From Purshia tridentata (taxonomy: Eukaryota > Streptophyta > Magnoliopsida > Rosales > Rosaceae): a DNA stretch of 64,000 bases. Shown here piece after piece: positions 9,507-20,990 of this stretch. Each line of letters starts with the position of its first letter. Within the stretch, counting starts at the first letter, position 1. The DNA is taken from NCBI GenBank assembly GCA_003254885.1, contig QANT01000516.1, positions 24,420-88,419 of the forward strand, read 5' to 3'. Position numbers and translations under genes: made by a program. The notes beneath the pieces are model-generated. The model was not told the DNA's origin, made no database searches, and saw nothing but the letters and a program-made list of their open reading frames with translations.

Positions 9507-12012
9507 ATGACCATGGCTTCCTCTTCTCTTCCTCTACCTCTCTCCACACCCTCTCCCGCTACTCAAACCGCCATAGCCAACCCTCCTGACAATCTCTCAT
9601 CCCCAATCCTCCCACTTCCAAAACTCAAAACTCCCAGCATTCGCTCCCGCCTTAGCAAGCTCTGCCAAGAAGGACAACCCCACCTTGCCCGCCATCTGTT
9701 TGATACTCTGCCTCGCCCAACAACTGTTCTTTGGAACACCATCATCATTGGGTTCATTTGCAACAACATGCCCAATGAAGCCCTGTTGTTCTATACCCAG
9801 ATGAAAAAGCTCTCTCCCCACACCAAATGTGACCCTTACACTTACTCTTCTACCCTCAAAGCCTGCGCTGATACGCGCAATTTCAAGATAGGTAGAGCAG
9901 TGCATTGCCACATTCTTCGGTGCCTGCCAAACTCCAGTAGGATTGTGCATAATTCGCTTATGAATATGTACTCTGCTTGTTTCAATGAGTTTGATTATTC
10001 TGAGTATGATTTAGTACGTAGAGTTTTCGATACAATGCGTAAGAGAAATGCGGTTGCGTGGAATACGTTGGTTTCATGGTATGTTAAGACGGAGAGATAT
10101 GCAGAAGCAGTTAAGCAATTTAGGATGATGATGCGAATGAGAATAACACCGAGTGCTGTCAGTTTTGTCAATGTTTTTCCAGCTTTCTCTGCTACGGGAG
10201 ATTATAAAAATGCCAATGTTTTATATGGTTTGCTTCTTAGGTTGGGTGGTGAATATGTGAGTGACTTGTTTGTTGTGAGCTCGGCAATATTTATGTATGC
10301 CGAGCTTGGTTGCCCTGATTATGCTAGGAAGATTTTTGACCATTGTTTGGAGAGAAATACAGAGGTTTGGAACACCATGATTGGTGGGTATGTTCAAAAT
10401 AACCTTCCTAATGAAGCAATCAACCTTTTCTTTCAAGCCTTACAGTCAGAACAGGCTGTTCTTGATGAGGTTACTTTTCTATCAGCTTTAACTGCATGTT
10501 CACAGTTGCAACAGTTGGAATTAGCTGGGCAACTACATGCTTTCATTATTAAGCGTTTGGAAGTAATGTCTGTTATTTTACTAAATGCAACTATCGTGAT
10601 GTATTCAAGGTGCAATTCTATTGAGACGTCATTCGAAATTTTTCATAAGATGCCTGAAAGAGATGTTGTTTCATGGAATACTATGGTCTCTGCACTTGTG
10701 CAGAATGGATTGAATGATGAAGCTTTAATGCTTGTTTATGAGATGCAAAAGCAAAATTTTATGATTGATTCTGTAACTGTAACCGCTCTACTTTCAGCTT
10801 CATCGAATCTTAGAAACTCAGATATCGGAAAGCAGACCCATGCTTATCTTATTAGGCATGGAATACAATTCAAGGGGATGGACAGTTATCTCATAGACAT
10901 GTATGCTAAATCTGGTTCAGTAAGGATTGCAGAACGAATTTTCAATAAAGATTATAACAATGACAGAGATCAAGCCACTTGGAATTCGATGATTGCTGGT
11001 TACACACAGAATGGGCTAATTCAAGAAGCCTTTGTTGTCTTTAGGCAGATGCTTGAGCAAAATCTAAGTCTTTAGGCAGATGCTTGAGCAAAATCTAATG
11101 CCGAATGCTGTGACCTTAGCATCAATTCTACCAGCTTGTAATCCAGTGGGGAACATAAATATGGGTGAGCAACTTCATGGGTTCTCTATCCGCCACTTCC
11201 TGGACCAAAATGTCTTTGTGGGAACTGCTCTAATTGACATGTACTCCAAATCTGGTGCAATCACTTATGCTGAAAATGTATTTTCCAAAACCCATGAGAA
11301 GAATTCTGTCACATATACCACAATGATTCTGGGTTATGGTCAGCATGGAATGGGAGAGAGGGCTCTTACTTTGTTTCACTCGATGAAGGGATCTGGCATC
11401 GTACCTGATGCCATTACTTTCGTGGCAGTCTTGTCTGCTTGCAGTTATGCTGGTTTGGTTAATGAAGGTCTTTCTATATATGATTCAATGAAAAGGGAGT
11501 ATAATATTAAACCTTCAACGCCACACTATTGCTGTATAGCAGACATGTTAGGGAGGGTTGGAAGGGTCGTTGAAGCCTTTGAGTTTGTCAAAGGGTTGGG
11601 AGAAGAGGGTGATGTGATGGAAATCTGGGGATCACTTCTGGGGGCATGCAGAATTCATAAAAAATTTGAATTAGGAAAGGTTGTTGCTGAGAAATTGCTT
11701 GAAATAGAGACAGGAAATGGAAAGACAGGCTACCATGTTTTGCTCTCAAATATGTATGCCGATGAAGGAAAGTGGGAAAATGTTGATAATGTGAGAAAAC
11801 AAATGAGGCAAAAAGGTTTGAGGAAGGAGACTGGATGTAGTTGGATTGAGATCACTGGTTTTTTGAACTGTTTCATATCTAGGGACCAAAAGCACCCTCA
11901 GCGTGATGAGATATATGATATGTTGGAGGAATTGACCATGACGATTAAAGATGCTGGTTATAGGCCTTCTCTCAGTTCCCATCTAGATGCAGTCTTGGAG
12001 CCTAATGAGTGA
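9507..12012 (+). CDS. PPR protein, AEF1 (At3g22150)-like organelle RNA editing factor; frame broken
   Basis: An intronless E-class pentatricopeptide repeat gene. Pentatricopeptide units run through both halves (VWNTMIGGYVQNNLPNEAI, VSWNTMVSALVQNGLNDEAL, TWNSMIAGYTQNG, TYTTMILGYGQHGMGERAL), with a Ser/Pro-rich N-terminal presequence and a C-terminal E region (GCSWIEITGFLNCF). The order and wording match Arabidopsis At3g22150 (AEF1), known to be needed for editing plastid atpF and mitochondrial nad5. The frame is split: the first part ends in a stop at 11073-11075 and the second resumes at 11080. A 31-bp tandem duplication is the sole cause. Without the extra copy the frame would code for 824 residues, close to the Arabidopsis 820. 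It is either a recent null allele or an assembly error. Confidence 0.85.
11037..11098 (+). repeat. Perfect 31-bp tandem duplication inside the PPR gene
   Basis: Units 11037-11067 and 11068-11098 are identical, each beginning GTCTTTAGGCAGATG and ending AAAATCTAA. As 31 is not a multiple of three, the second copy shifts the frame and places TAG in frame at 11073. Confidence 0.95.
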
Positions 12013-12444
12013 TACAGACTACTTGTTAAAGATTTTTCGCCATCCTGTTTTCAAATGGGAGGCCACTTATTCCCAGTTTTGAGAAAATGGAGAGAGCTAA
12101 TTATTGACCAACTAGATTGGCTGATTTCTGGCAAGTCAATTAGCATGTCTTGGTAATTGATTTTAACTTTAGCTTATATTTTGGTTATCCTAAATGATGC
12201 TTTGAAAGCTGGAAATCTACTATTTTTCTAATTCAGGCTTTGGTGCAGGCCAGCAGTTGTTCAAACCATATTTTCTCTGATGGTGCTCAAGTTTGTCTAT
12301 ATGGCCTTTGGTTGTAAACTTGGGCAATGGGGACTGAGCCAGAGTAGGCTAATAAGCTGCCATTTTCATGAGGTCTTATCCCTTATTCAGGTCAGTTGGA
12401 AAGCATGATTTCTATTGATATATAGTATTGCATGCGGGTTATAT
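12013..12444. other. PPR gene 3' flank
   Basis: Presumed 3' UTR and spacer of the PPR gene. No gene is recognised. Confidence 0.4.
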
Positions 12445-13900
12445 ATCTTCACTTAAATGATACTTTGATCTTGATGGAATAGTGAATACCATGCAGGAGT
12501 AGTGGTTCTTTCTTCCATTTGGCTTACCATTATGTGTGCGTCTTATTATATTGGTTGCTCTTCTTCCATGAACTCTTGAATGTGTTTATGTTTTCACTGG
12601 GAAGACTGTTATAAACTAACAAATGCTGAAATTATGATATACCCAAGTTATAGAACATGCCACCTGAGTTTTATATGGAAGCTGTGAAGTAGGGTGACAG
12701 TTCTAATATTCCCTTAAGTCAGACCCATTTGGAACCGGTTTGGTTTTGAACTGTAAGATAAATTGGTCAAGAAAGTTCTGTTTCCCTAAATTTGGACCTT
12801 TTACATTCAACTTCTTCTTTTCTTTTTTTCTTTTTTTTTTCTGGTATGAAACACAAAAAGGTCTTTGTAGTTTCATATTTTCTGAGAATAGTTTGGCAAT
12901 AATAATTTAGAGTGGATGCTCTATTTCAGACATATGCATAAAAGTGCAAAAACACAAATTTAGAGCTATACAAGTTCATATGCCACTGGAAATGTTTGTT
13001 AATGAATTCAGTAATGTATTATCCCCAATTCATGAGATTAGACCGATATATAATATAATTACCTTGCGTTCTTTATACATTCCTGCTGCATTTATAGTTA
13101 AAATCAAATGATAGATACGATCGTGTTCTTGGGCTCCTAGAAAATATGAAATTGCTAACATGGTTATGGTCATATGCAGCCACAATTCGGAACTGGTCAG
13201 TCTTTTGAAGGTGAAAGTTGGTCATAATCCTGACAAAGAATAACTGTAATTTGGATCACAGGGCACATGGAGTCCGTTGTCCTCTGATCATCAAGGAAGG
13301 TCCTAGTGGTACAGCTGGGCATTTTTCTCTTGTACAGAAATAAAAGGGAGCTGTTTTACTATATTCTTATTATTTATCTTATCTTTTGTGTAATATGTTT
13401 TCTTTGTCGCTAAGTTTTGACGAATTCTTTTGATAATTTAAAATTTATAGTACTTACTACTTAAAGCGGTGAACAAAGGATCAAAATTTCTTTATCAATG
13501 AGAACTGACAAACGTGCATCATGGAGATAGTTCTTCTTCAACTTTTACTTAAAAAACAATATAGTTATAATGAACTCTATGGTGGTTGACCTTAGCGCTT
13601 TGTTCTTTGATTTTGATAGGAAATCGAATTACTTATGTTAAATCTGAAGTTGGTTCTACAATACTACGCAAGGCAACCCATATCATATGATTTATGTGAG
13701 AAGGTTTCTTCATCTCTGCCCCATAAGTCTAACCTGCGTGGTAATACAGGAAGTTTCTTTTTTCACTAGTTACGTACTGCCCAAACAATGGTCCGAGCAT
13801 TCCACAGCCTACTACGCCTAGTCTTTTCCAGTCGACATTTTTAGCTATTGAGATTTATATAACACAAAAGCTTGAGCAAATGAAAAGGACGTTCTCCAAT

Positions 13901-13925
13901 GCCAGCAAAGCCATGACATCACTTG
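13901..13925 (+). promoter_or_regulatory. Conserved upstream block, copy 1
   Basis: GCCAGCAAAG[C/G]CATGACATC is found upstream of all three plus-strand UGT genes, here 210 bp before the ATG. A TATA-like TATATATAAATAG lies at about 14006-14018. Confidence 0.5.
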
Positions 13926-14110
13926 CATAGTTGGTGTAAGCAAAACAGCAATAGCCAATAGCCAATGGGCATGCACATGATATATCCTTGGCCATCACGT
14001 AGATTTATATATAAATAGTACCATCCTCATCCACATATCCTCAAAAGTCAAAAGTGTCAAGTGTTATAACCAGATATCTCTAAGACAATAAGATTCCATC
14101 TCCGTCTCCC

Positions 14111-15562
14111 ATGAAGAAAGGTGTAGAGCTAGTTTTTATCCCATCCCCAGGTGCGGGCCACCTGGTATCAACCGTTGAGATTGCAAAGCTCCTAGTTGCT
14201 CGAGATGACCAACTTTTCATAACAGTCCTCATCATGAAGCTACCCTTTGACTCCCAGGGCACTGATGCCTACACAGAGTCCCTTGCCACCTCTTCCATGT
14301 CACAACGTATCAGCTTCATCAACCTTCCAGGAGTCAACACAGAGACACAGGACATTAACCCCAGCATCTTCCTCAAGGTATTCATTGAAAATCACAAACC
14401 CCAAGTTAAAGATGCTGTCACCAAGCTTACCGAGTCCGAGTCCGAGTCCAAGCCGAGGCTTGCTGGGTTTGTCATTGACTTGTTCTGCACCAGCATGATT
14501 GATGTTGCTAATGAATTTGGGGCTCCTACCTACATGTTCTTCACGTCCAACGCAGGGTTTCTTGGGCTCATGCTACACCTCCAAACCATTCACGATGAGC
14601 AGAAGAAGGACTGCACTGAGCTCAAGATCTCGGATGCTGACTTGAACGTGCCGAGTTTTGTGAACCCGTTGCCTGCTACAGCCTTACCTAGCACGCTTCT
14701 GGAGAAGGAAGGCGCCACCCAATTCCTCCACTATGCCAGAAGGTTTAGAGAAACCAAGGGTATTTTGGTAAACACGTTCATGGAGCTGGAACCACATGCC
14801 CTTGGTTCTCTTTCTGATGGTAAAACCCCACCGGTGTACCCGGTGGGACCCATATTGAACAAGAGTGATGATAGTAACCAAGTGGGTTCGGACAAGGCCA
14901 CACAGAAGTCTGATATCTTGGAGTGGCTTGATGATCAGCCTCCATTGTCTGTGGTGTTCCTGTGCTTTGGGAGCATGGGAAGCTTTGGTGAGGCCGAGGC
15001 TAAAGAGATAGCCTCCGCGCTGGAGCAAAGTGGCCTCCGGTTCCTGTGGTCCCTACGCCAGCCCCCACCAAAGGGTAAGATTGTTTTTCCAAGCGATTAT
15101 GCTGATCACAAGAGTGTCTTGCCAGAAGGCTTCCTCGATCGAACGGCGGGGATTGGAAAGGTCATAGGATGGGCCCCACAAGTGGATATCTTGGCCCACC
15201 CAGCAGTCGGAGGGTTCGTATCTCATTGTGGGTGGAATTCTACGCTCGAGAGTATATGGTATGGTGTTCCGGTGGCGATGTGGCCACTGTACGCAGAGCA
15301 GCAATTGAATGCGTTTGAGATGGTGAGGGAATTGGGATTGGCTGTGGAGGTTGATATGAGGTATAGGAGGGACTTTTATGGTGAGAGTCAAATGTTTGTG
15401 AGTGCAGAGGAGATAAAGAGAGCTATCAGGGAGGTGATGGAGCAGAATAGTGATGTGAGGAAGAGGGTGAAGGAGATGAGTGAAAAGGCCAAGAAGGCCT
15501 TGATCGCTGGTGGGTCTTCATGCTCTTCGTTGGGCCGTTTTATTGATCATATTTACATTTGA
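14111..15562 (+). CDS. UDP-glycosyltransferase, UGT71K-like, copy A (483 aa)
   Basis: An intronless family 1 UGT with catalytic His17 (PSPGAGHLV), partner Asp123 (VIDLFCTSM) and a complete PSPG box from Trp354 ([34 protein letters not shown]). The wording closely resembles strawberry UFGT6-type enzymes of the UGT71K group, which glucosylate flavonols and other phenols; the acceptor here is unknown. Near-identical to copy B at 18404: I count 24 residue differences, 20 of them in residues 1-201. Within the PSPG box copy A has Met where the other three genes have Thr (VAMWPLY). The start is the first ATG, 100 bp after a TATA-like element. Probably functional. Confidence 0.93.
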   Translation: MKKGVELVFIPSPGAGHLVSTVEIAKLLVARDDQLFITVLIMKLPFDSQGTDAYTESLATSSMSQRISFINLPGVNTETQDINPSIFLKVFIENHKPQVKDAVTKLTESESESKPRLAGFVIDLFCTSMIDVANEFGAPTYMFFTSNAGFLGLMLHLQTIHDEQKKDCTELKISDADLNVPSFVNPLPATALPSTLLEKEGATQFLHYARRFRETKGILVNTFMELEPHALGSLSDGKTPPVYPVGPILNKSDDSNQVGSDKATQKSDILEWLDDQPPLSVVFLCFGSMGSFGEAEAKEIASALEQSGLRFLWSLRQPPPKGKIVFPSDYADHKSVLPEGFLDRTAGIGKVIGWAPQVDILAHPAVGGFVSHCGWNSTLESIWYGVPVAMWPLYAEQQLNAFEMVRELGLAVEVDMRYRRDFYGESQMFVSAEEIKRAIREVMEQNSDVRKRVKEMSEKAKKALIAGGSSCSSLGRFIDHIYI

Positions 15563-16118
15563 TTTGTGACCGTTTAAAGCTCAACTTCTATTTGTGGCTG
15601 GCTGTACGTGAACAAGTTTCATATTTCTCAGTAAAATAACAAAGTTTCATTTTCATATTCTTGGTTCTTGACTGATCATAAATATGACATCAACAACCTT
15701 CTGATATGATTTTTGTGAAGTTGAGGAGGTAGCCTTGTTGTAGCTTATAATACCAAGTTTGAAATGGTGAAGCCACGAACATAAATTTTGATTTTCTCAT
15801 CTAGCTCATGAATGTATGCATCATGGTGAAGAGTCCACTTCAAGAAATATGGCCAAAGGCCACTTTGGAATGAAACTAGATTGAAGTTGGTGACGATTGA
15901 TATTTTTTGGAGTCACCAATCAATATTTTGGTTGTTTTAAAAATTAGGGTGGAGTTAATATATGGTTGCCTTAGATTCTACTAATTGGTGGCAATGGTCA
16001 ACTAATAAGGATCATGGCAAAAATTGAAACCCAATTGGGAGATTAGCTAGTGAGATAATTATTCCTTTCTCACTCCAAATCAAATCGCCTTAGTAAACTC
16101 AATTTACCAAGGATTGGT
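15563..16118. other. 3' flank of UGT copy A
   Basis: About 15715-15830 is related to 21220-21350, downstream of the UGT pseudogene, but has no counterpart after copy B. This is a trace of an older duplication. No gene is recognised. Confidence 0.5.
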
Positions 16119-16173
16119 ATATGTTCACTTAAATGATACTTTGATCTTGATGGAATACCCCCCATATGAGTAG

Positions 16174-16628
16174 TGTTGATGCCAAAAATCTCCGGTAATG
16201 ATAATTGGTCAACAAAAATTGTTCACGATCATCTTGAGAAGCCAAATTCCATCTTCAGTCGTCGTCCACAAATGCGAAGGGGGATGTACCTGCAAAAAAC
16301 ACTCCGATGCCAAAATGAGTCAAGATTCAGTATGTTTCTTCCTTTTTTCCATAGTCTTCCTCCCCATTGCGTGGAGGTATATTCCCTTTTTTATAGCAAA
16401 TGGGCTTTTTCGTTGTCTTTTACGTTCACCCATTTATTTCTCTCATTAAACTTTCTTGATGAGCCTGGTTGTGGGGGTTTTTTTGGTGGGTGGTATTATG
16501 GTGGTAAATGGGCTATTATTCTAATTAAAGAGGGGGGTTATCCTTTATTCCGGGCTTAAGTTTACCGTTATTTCGGACTGGGCCTTATTGTTTTTCGGGT
16601 TTAGGCCCAGACATTTTTAACATCCACA
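16174..16628. mobile_element. Solo LTR (455 bp) with 5-bp target site duplication
   Basis: The insert begins TGTTGATGCC and ends TTAACATCCACA, giving the inverted TGT-GATG/CATC-ACA ends typical of plant LTRs. It is flanked by AGTAG at 16169-16173 and again at 16629-16633. The empty site is preserved in unit 1, where GAGTAGTGG reads straight through near 12500. No internal retrotransposon genes are present. Orientation and family are not determined. Confidence 0.8.
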
Positions 16629-16903
16629 AGTAGTGGTTCTTTCTTTCATTTGGATTACCATTATATTGGTTGCTCTTCTTCCATGAACTCTTGAATGTGT
16701 TTATGTTTTCTGCTCTAGCCGAAGACTGTTATAAACTTACAATTGGTGAAATTATGTTATAAACTTACAAGTTATAGAACATGCCACCTGAGTTTTATAT
16801 GGAAGCTCTGAAACAGGGTGACAGTTCTAATATTCCCTTAAGTCGGACCAAATTGGAAACGGTTTGCATTTGAACTGTACGTAAGATAAATTGGACAAGG
16901 AAG

Positions 16904-17130
16904 CTATCCGGACAAAATGGATGAAACGGAAGAGATCCTAGTGAATGGAAAGGAAAAAACGAAGGATAAATTCCACTTTAAAGAGACACGCTATAAAATT
17001 ATACCCGTTTATGAAACTTATTATCTGGATGGGAATCAAGAACAAGAAAATTCAAAGCTAGAAAAATTTAAAGAAAAAAAAGGAAAAAAATTAATACATA
17101 AGATACATACACTAAAAGATAAGAAGAAAT
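16904..17130 (+). pseudogene. ycf1: Plastid DNA insert: ycf1 fragment (NUPT)
   Basis: The open frame from 16917 reads [19 protein letters not shown], then [19 protein letters not shown], then [17 protein letters not shown]. This is the lysine- and asparagine-rich style and wording of the plastid ycf1 (Tic214) product. Unit 1 lacks these roughly 227 bp: its sequence runs directly from GTCAAGAAAG to TGTTTCCC. So it is a short piece of plastid DNA inserted into unit 2 only. Identification is from remembered ycf1 sequence. Confidence 0.7.
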
Positions 17131-18403
17131 ATGTTTCCCCAAATTTGGACCTTTTACATTCAGCTTTTTTTTTTTTTTTTGGTATGAAACACAAAAAGGT
17201 CTTTGTAGTTTTTGTTAATGATTTCAGTAATGTATTATCTCCAATGTATGAAATGAGACCAATATACAACTGCTGCATATGTATTTAAAATAATCAAATG
17301 ATAGATACGATCATGTTGTTGGGCTCCTAGAAAATATGAAATTGCTAACATGTTTATGGTCATATATATGCAGCCACAATGAAGAACTGGTCAGTCTTTT
17401 GAAGGTGAAAGTTGGTCATAATCCTGACAAAGAATAACTGTAATTTGGATCACATGGGCACATGAATTAAGGAAGCCCGTTGTCCTCTGATCATGAAGAG
17501 AGGTTCTAGTGCTACAGCTGGGCATTTTTCTCTTGTACATAAATAAAAGGAAGCTGTATTACTAGGTATTCTTATTATTTATCTTATCTTTTGTGTAATT
17601 AATATGTTTTCTTTGTCGCCAATTTTTGACAAATTCTTTTGCTAATTTAAAATTTATAGTACTTAAAGCCGTGAACTAAGAATCAAAATTTCTTAACAGT
17701 CTTTTTTTATTAGTGAGACCTGACAAATGTGCATCATGGAGATAGTTCTAGCTTCTTCAACTTTTGAACGGAAAACAATATATTAATCATATTGAACTCG
17801 TCTATGGTAGTGGACCTTAGCGTTTTGTTCTTTGATTTTGACTGGAAATGAAATTACTTATGTTAAATCTGAAGATCTTTCTACACAAGCCAACTCATAT
17901 AATATGATTTATGTGAACTCATCTCTGCCCCATAAGTCTAAGCTGCTTGGTAATCCAGGACTCAAACCGAAGCACACAGGAACTTTCTTTTTTCACTTGG
18001 TACGTACGTACTGCCCAAACAATGGTCCGAGCGTCCCACACCGCGCCTAGTCAAGCCAAAATAACTTTGTTGTTTTGCTTGGTTTCCCAGTCTTTTCCAC
18101 TAGACTTTTTCAACTGTTGAGATTTATATAACACAAAAGCTTGACAAAATGAGAAAGACTTTGTCAAATGCCAGCAAAGCCATGACATCTCTTGCATACT
18201 TGGGGTAATTAGCAAAACATAAAATAGCCAATAGCCATGCACATGATATATCCTTGGCCATCACGTGTGGGATGAGCTTTGCTATTTTCATCATAGATTT
18301 ATATATAAATAGTACCAGCCTGATACACATATCCTCACTAGTGTCAAGTGATCGATATCACCATATATCTCTAAGACAATAAGACTCCATCTCCGTCTCC
18401 CAA
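17131..18403. other. Duplicated upstream region of UGT copy B
   Basis: Homologous to about 12800-14110 of unit 1. No further gene is seen. The TATA-like TATATATAAATAG lies about 100 bp before the ATG of copy B. Confidence 0.6.
18170..18194 (+). promoter_or_regulatory. Conserved upstream block, copy 2
   Basis: Same GCCAGCAAAG-CATGACATC block as at 13901, here 234 bp before the ATG of UGT copy B. Confidence 0.5.
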
Positions 18404-19855
18404 ATGAAGAAAGGTGTAGAGCTAGTTTTTATCCCATCCCCAGGCGCGGGCCACCTGGTATCAACCGTTGAGATTGCAAAGCTCCTAGTTGCTCGAGATG
18501 ACCAACTTTTCATAACAGTCCTCATCATGAAGCTACCCTTTGACTCCAAGGGCACTGATGCCTACACAGAGTCCCTTGCCACCTCTACCATGTCACAACG
18601 TATCAGCTTCATCAACCTTCCAGGAGTCAACGTAGAGACCCAGGGCATTAGCCCCGAAAACTTCCTCAAACTATTCATTGAAAATCACAAACCCCAAGTT
18701 AAAGATGCTGTCACCAAGCTTACCGAGTCCGAGTCCAAGTCCAAGCCGAGGCTTGCTGGGTTTGTCATCGACTTTTTATGCACCAGCATGATTGATGTTG
18801 CTAATGATTTTGGGGCTCCTACCTACATGTTCTTCACGTCCAACGCAGGGTCTCTTGGGCACTTGCTTCACCTCCAAACCATTCACGATGAGCAGAAAAA
18901 GGACTGCACTGAGCTTAAGCTCTCGGATGCTGACTTGAACTTGCCGACTTTTGTGAACCCGTTCCCTGCTACAGCCTTACCTAGCACGCTTCTGGAGAAG
19001 GAGAGCGCCACCCAATTCCTCCACTATGCCAGAAGGTTTAGAGAAACCAAGGGTATTTTGGTAAACACGTTCATGGAGCTGGAACCACATGCCCTTGGTT
19101 CTCTTTCTGATGGTAAAACCCCACCGGTGTACCCGGTGGGACCCATATTGAAAAAGAGTGATGATAGTAACCAAGTGGGTTCGGACAAGGCCACACAGAA
19201 GTCTGATATCTTGGAGTGGCTTGATGATCAGCCTCCATTGTCTGTGGTGTTCCTGTGCTTTGGGAGCATGGGAAGCTTTGGTGAGGCCGAGGCTAAAGAG
19301 ATAGCCTCCGCGCTGGAGCAAAGTGGCCTCCGGTTCCTGTGGTCCCTACGCCAGCCCCCACCAAAGGGTAAGATTGTTTTTCCAAGCGATTATGCTGATC
19401 ACAAGAGTGTCTTGCCAGAAGGCTTCCTCGATCGAACGGCGGGGATTGGAAAGGTCATAGGATGGGCCCCACAAGTGGATATCTTGGCCCACCCAGCAGT
19501 CGGAGGGTTCGTATCTCATTGTGGGTGGAATTCTACGCTCGAGAGTATATGGTATGGTGTTCCGGTGGCGACGTGGCCACTGTACGCAGAGCAGCAATTG
19601 AATGCGTTTGAGATGGTGAGGGAATTGGGATTGGCTGTGGAGGTTGATATGAGGTATAGGAGGGACTTTTATGGTGAGAGTCAAATGTTTGTGAGTGCAG
19701 AGGAGATAAAGAGAGCTATCAGGGAGGTGATGGAGCAGAATAGTGATGTGAGGAAGAGGGTGAAGGAGATGAGTGAAAAGGCCAAGAAGGCCTTGATCGA
19801 TGGTGGGTCTTCATACTCTTCGTTGGGCCGTTTTATTGATCATATTTACATTTGA
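18404..19855 (+). CDS. UDP-glycosyltransferase, UGT71K-like, copy B (483 aa)
   Basis: Tandem duplicate of copy A with the same length and motifs: His17, Asp123 (VIDFLCTSM) and a complete PSPG box ending WPLYAEQQ, here with the usual Thr (VATWPLY). Residues 202-483 differ from copy A at only four positions, while residues 1-201 differ at about twenty. These include the loop [16 protein letters not shown] against [16 protein letters not shown], and GSLGHLL against GFLGLML beside the acceptor pocket. The N-terminal domain binds the acceptor in this family, so the two copies may differ in substrate. The open frame is intact. Confidence 0.93.
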   Translation: MKKGVELVFIPSPGAGHLVSTVEIAKLLVARDDQLFITVLIMKLPFDSKGTDAYTESLATSTMSQRISFINLPGVNVETQGISPENFLKLFIENHKPQVKDAVTKLTESESKSKPRLAGFVIDFLCTSMIDVANDFGAPTYMFFTSNAGSLGHLLHLQTIHDEQKKDCTELKLSDADLNLPTFVNPFPATALPSTLLEKESATQFLHYARRFRETKGILVNTFMELEPHALGSLSDGKTPPVYPVGPILKKSDDSNQVGSDKATQKSDILEWLDDQPPLSVVFLCFGSMGSFGEAEAKEIASALEQSGLRFLWSLRQPPPKGKIVFPSDYADHKSVLPEGFLDRTAGIGKVIGWAPQVDILAHPAVGGFVSHCGWNSTLESIWYGVPVATWPLYAEQQLNAFEMVRELGLAVEVDMRYRRDFYGESQMFVSAEEIKRAIREVMEQNSDVRKRVKEMSEKAKKALIDGGSSYSSLGRFIDHIYI

Positions 19856-20577
19856 TTTGTGACCGTTTAAAGCTCAACTTCTATTTGTGGCTGGCTGTAC
19901 GTACCTGAGCAAGTTTCATATTTCTCAGTAGAATAAAGTTTCATTTCCATATTCTTCGTTCTTGACTGATCATAAATATGACATCAACCTTCAGAGATGA
20001 TTTTATCCTCAACCACTTTTGTCAAGTTACTATATAATTGTCATTTGTCGACATGATGTAATAACATAAATAATCTGTTTATTAATAATAAACCCATCGT
20101 TGTGTTTTTAATAAAGTGTGCGCAGCGCTATAGACTTATTTGTATATGCCAATATTATTCTTTTCTTTTTGCAAATTGAATCAAATATTCTTTTTAACTA
20201 CCAACTACATCTCTCCTAAAGCTGAGACACATGCATATAAAAGATAAGACTCATAACACATATTATCTATCTCATAAGACTTGAACTAAAATGTTACCGT
20301 TAGTCCAAGTTTTCCAACTGTCTAGATAATCCCAGCTCGATCAGGATAACCAAACTAGAGATTTCCACAAAACCCTTATACACAACTCCACGTAGCAGAC
20401 AGTAACCTCTTAGTTTCAATCTCAAACTCGCTTCTTCTTCTTCTTCACCGCCTCTGCTAGAACTCCTTTAAAGGACGACTTGTCTTCATTCATCCTCCAC
20501 TCTGTTTATTAGTGTCTCTCTTCCTCTGTCCCTTTGTCTTTCTTAAGACTAAGAATCCGTAGAAGCAGCTTTATACA
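19856..20577. other. 3' flank of UGT copy B and a C/T-rich leader-like stretch
   Basis: Unit 2 homology ends near 20003. About 20390-20577 is C/T-rich and resembles a 5' UTR leading into the kinase-like fragment at 20578. No other gene is recognised. Confidence 0.4.
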
Positions 20578-20719
20578 ATGAACACACTGAAGAGGAAAAG
20601 AGGAGACAAGAGAGAACGCGTACCAGAGCTGCCACTTGGACCAGAGCAGAGTTTGTATGCCTGGTTCAGGCTTTAAGTGGGTTCGAGGGCGGATGCTCGG
20701 GAAAGGCGGGTATGGTGTG
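20578..20719 (+). pseudogene. Kinase N-terminus fragment (MAPKKK-like), joined to the UGT relic
   Basis: An ATG at 20578 opens a short basic frame (MNTLKRKRGDKRERVPELP). After a frame change, 20675-20719 reads KWVRGRMLGKGGYGV, a protein-kinase glycine-rich loop (GxGxxGxV) with the preceding W-x-RG seen in plant MAPKKK17-20-type kinases. The kinase stops there and UGT coding sequence continues in the same frame. The kinase assignment rests on this loop alone. Confidence 0.5.
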
Positions 20720-20990
20720 CCGGTTGCCACGTGACCAATGTATGCGGAGCAGCACTTTATTGCGTTTAAGATGGTGAAGGAATTTGGATTGGCTGTGGAA
20801 GTTGATATGAATTATAGGAAGAATATTGACTTGGTTGTTAGTGCATAGAAGAGGAATCAAGAAGGTGATGGTGATGTGAGGAAGAAGGTGAAGGAGATGA
20901 TCGAGTGAAAAGAGCAAGAAAGCCTTGATGGATGATGAATCTTCATTCTCTTCATTAATTGAGATGTTTTATTAATCAGATTTACATTTG
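20708..20990 (+). pseudogene. UGT71 3' fragment (pseudogene)
   Basis: From the end of the PSPG box the frame reads YGVPVAT, a stop in place of the invariant Trp (TGG to TGA at 20732-20734), then [20 protein letters not shown], a stop after LVVSA, and further stops and shifts. The downstream sequence resembles the 3' UTR of the active genes (TTTTATTAATCAGATTTACATTTGA). The N-terminal 370 or so residues are missing, replaced by kinase sequence. Confidence 0.9.

Larger units (their letters stand above)
12445..15710 (+). repeat. Segmental tandem duplication, unit 1 (carries the 14.1 kb UGT)
   Basis: Homology with unit 2 (16119-20003) starts at the shared TTCACTTAAATGATACTTTG and ends shortly after GACTGATCATAAATATGACATC, past the gene. 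The 1.6 kb upstream of the ATG aligns along its length, including GTGAAAGTTGGTCATAATCC and CTTATTATTTATCTTATC. Unit 1 keeps a stretch of about 120 bp near 12880-13000 that is missing from unit 2. Confidence 0.85.
16119..20003 (+). repeat. Segmental tandem duplication, unit 2 (carries the 18.4 kb UGT)
   Basis: It matches unit 1 from the shared TTCACTTAAATGATACTTTG to past the UGT stop. It is longer because of a 455-bp solo LTR and a plastid insert of about 227 bp, both absent from unit 1. Confidence 0.85.

Noticed and set aside
16173-16559. A 128-codon open frame as a gene
   Set aside because: It lies wholly within the solo LTR and shows no domain.
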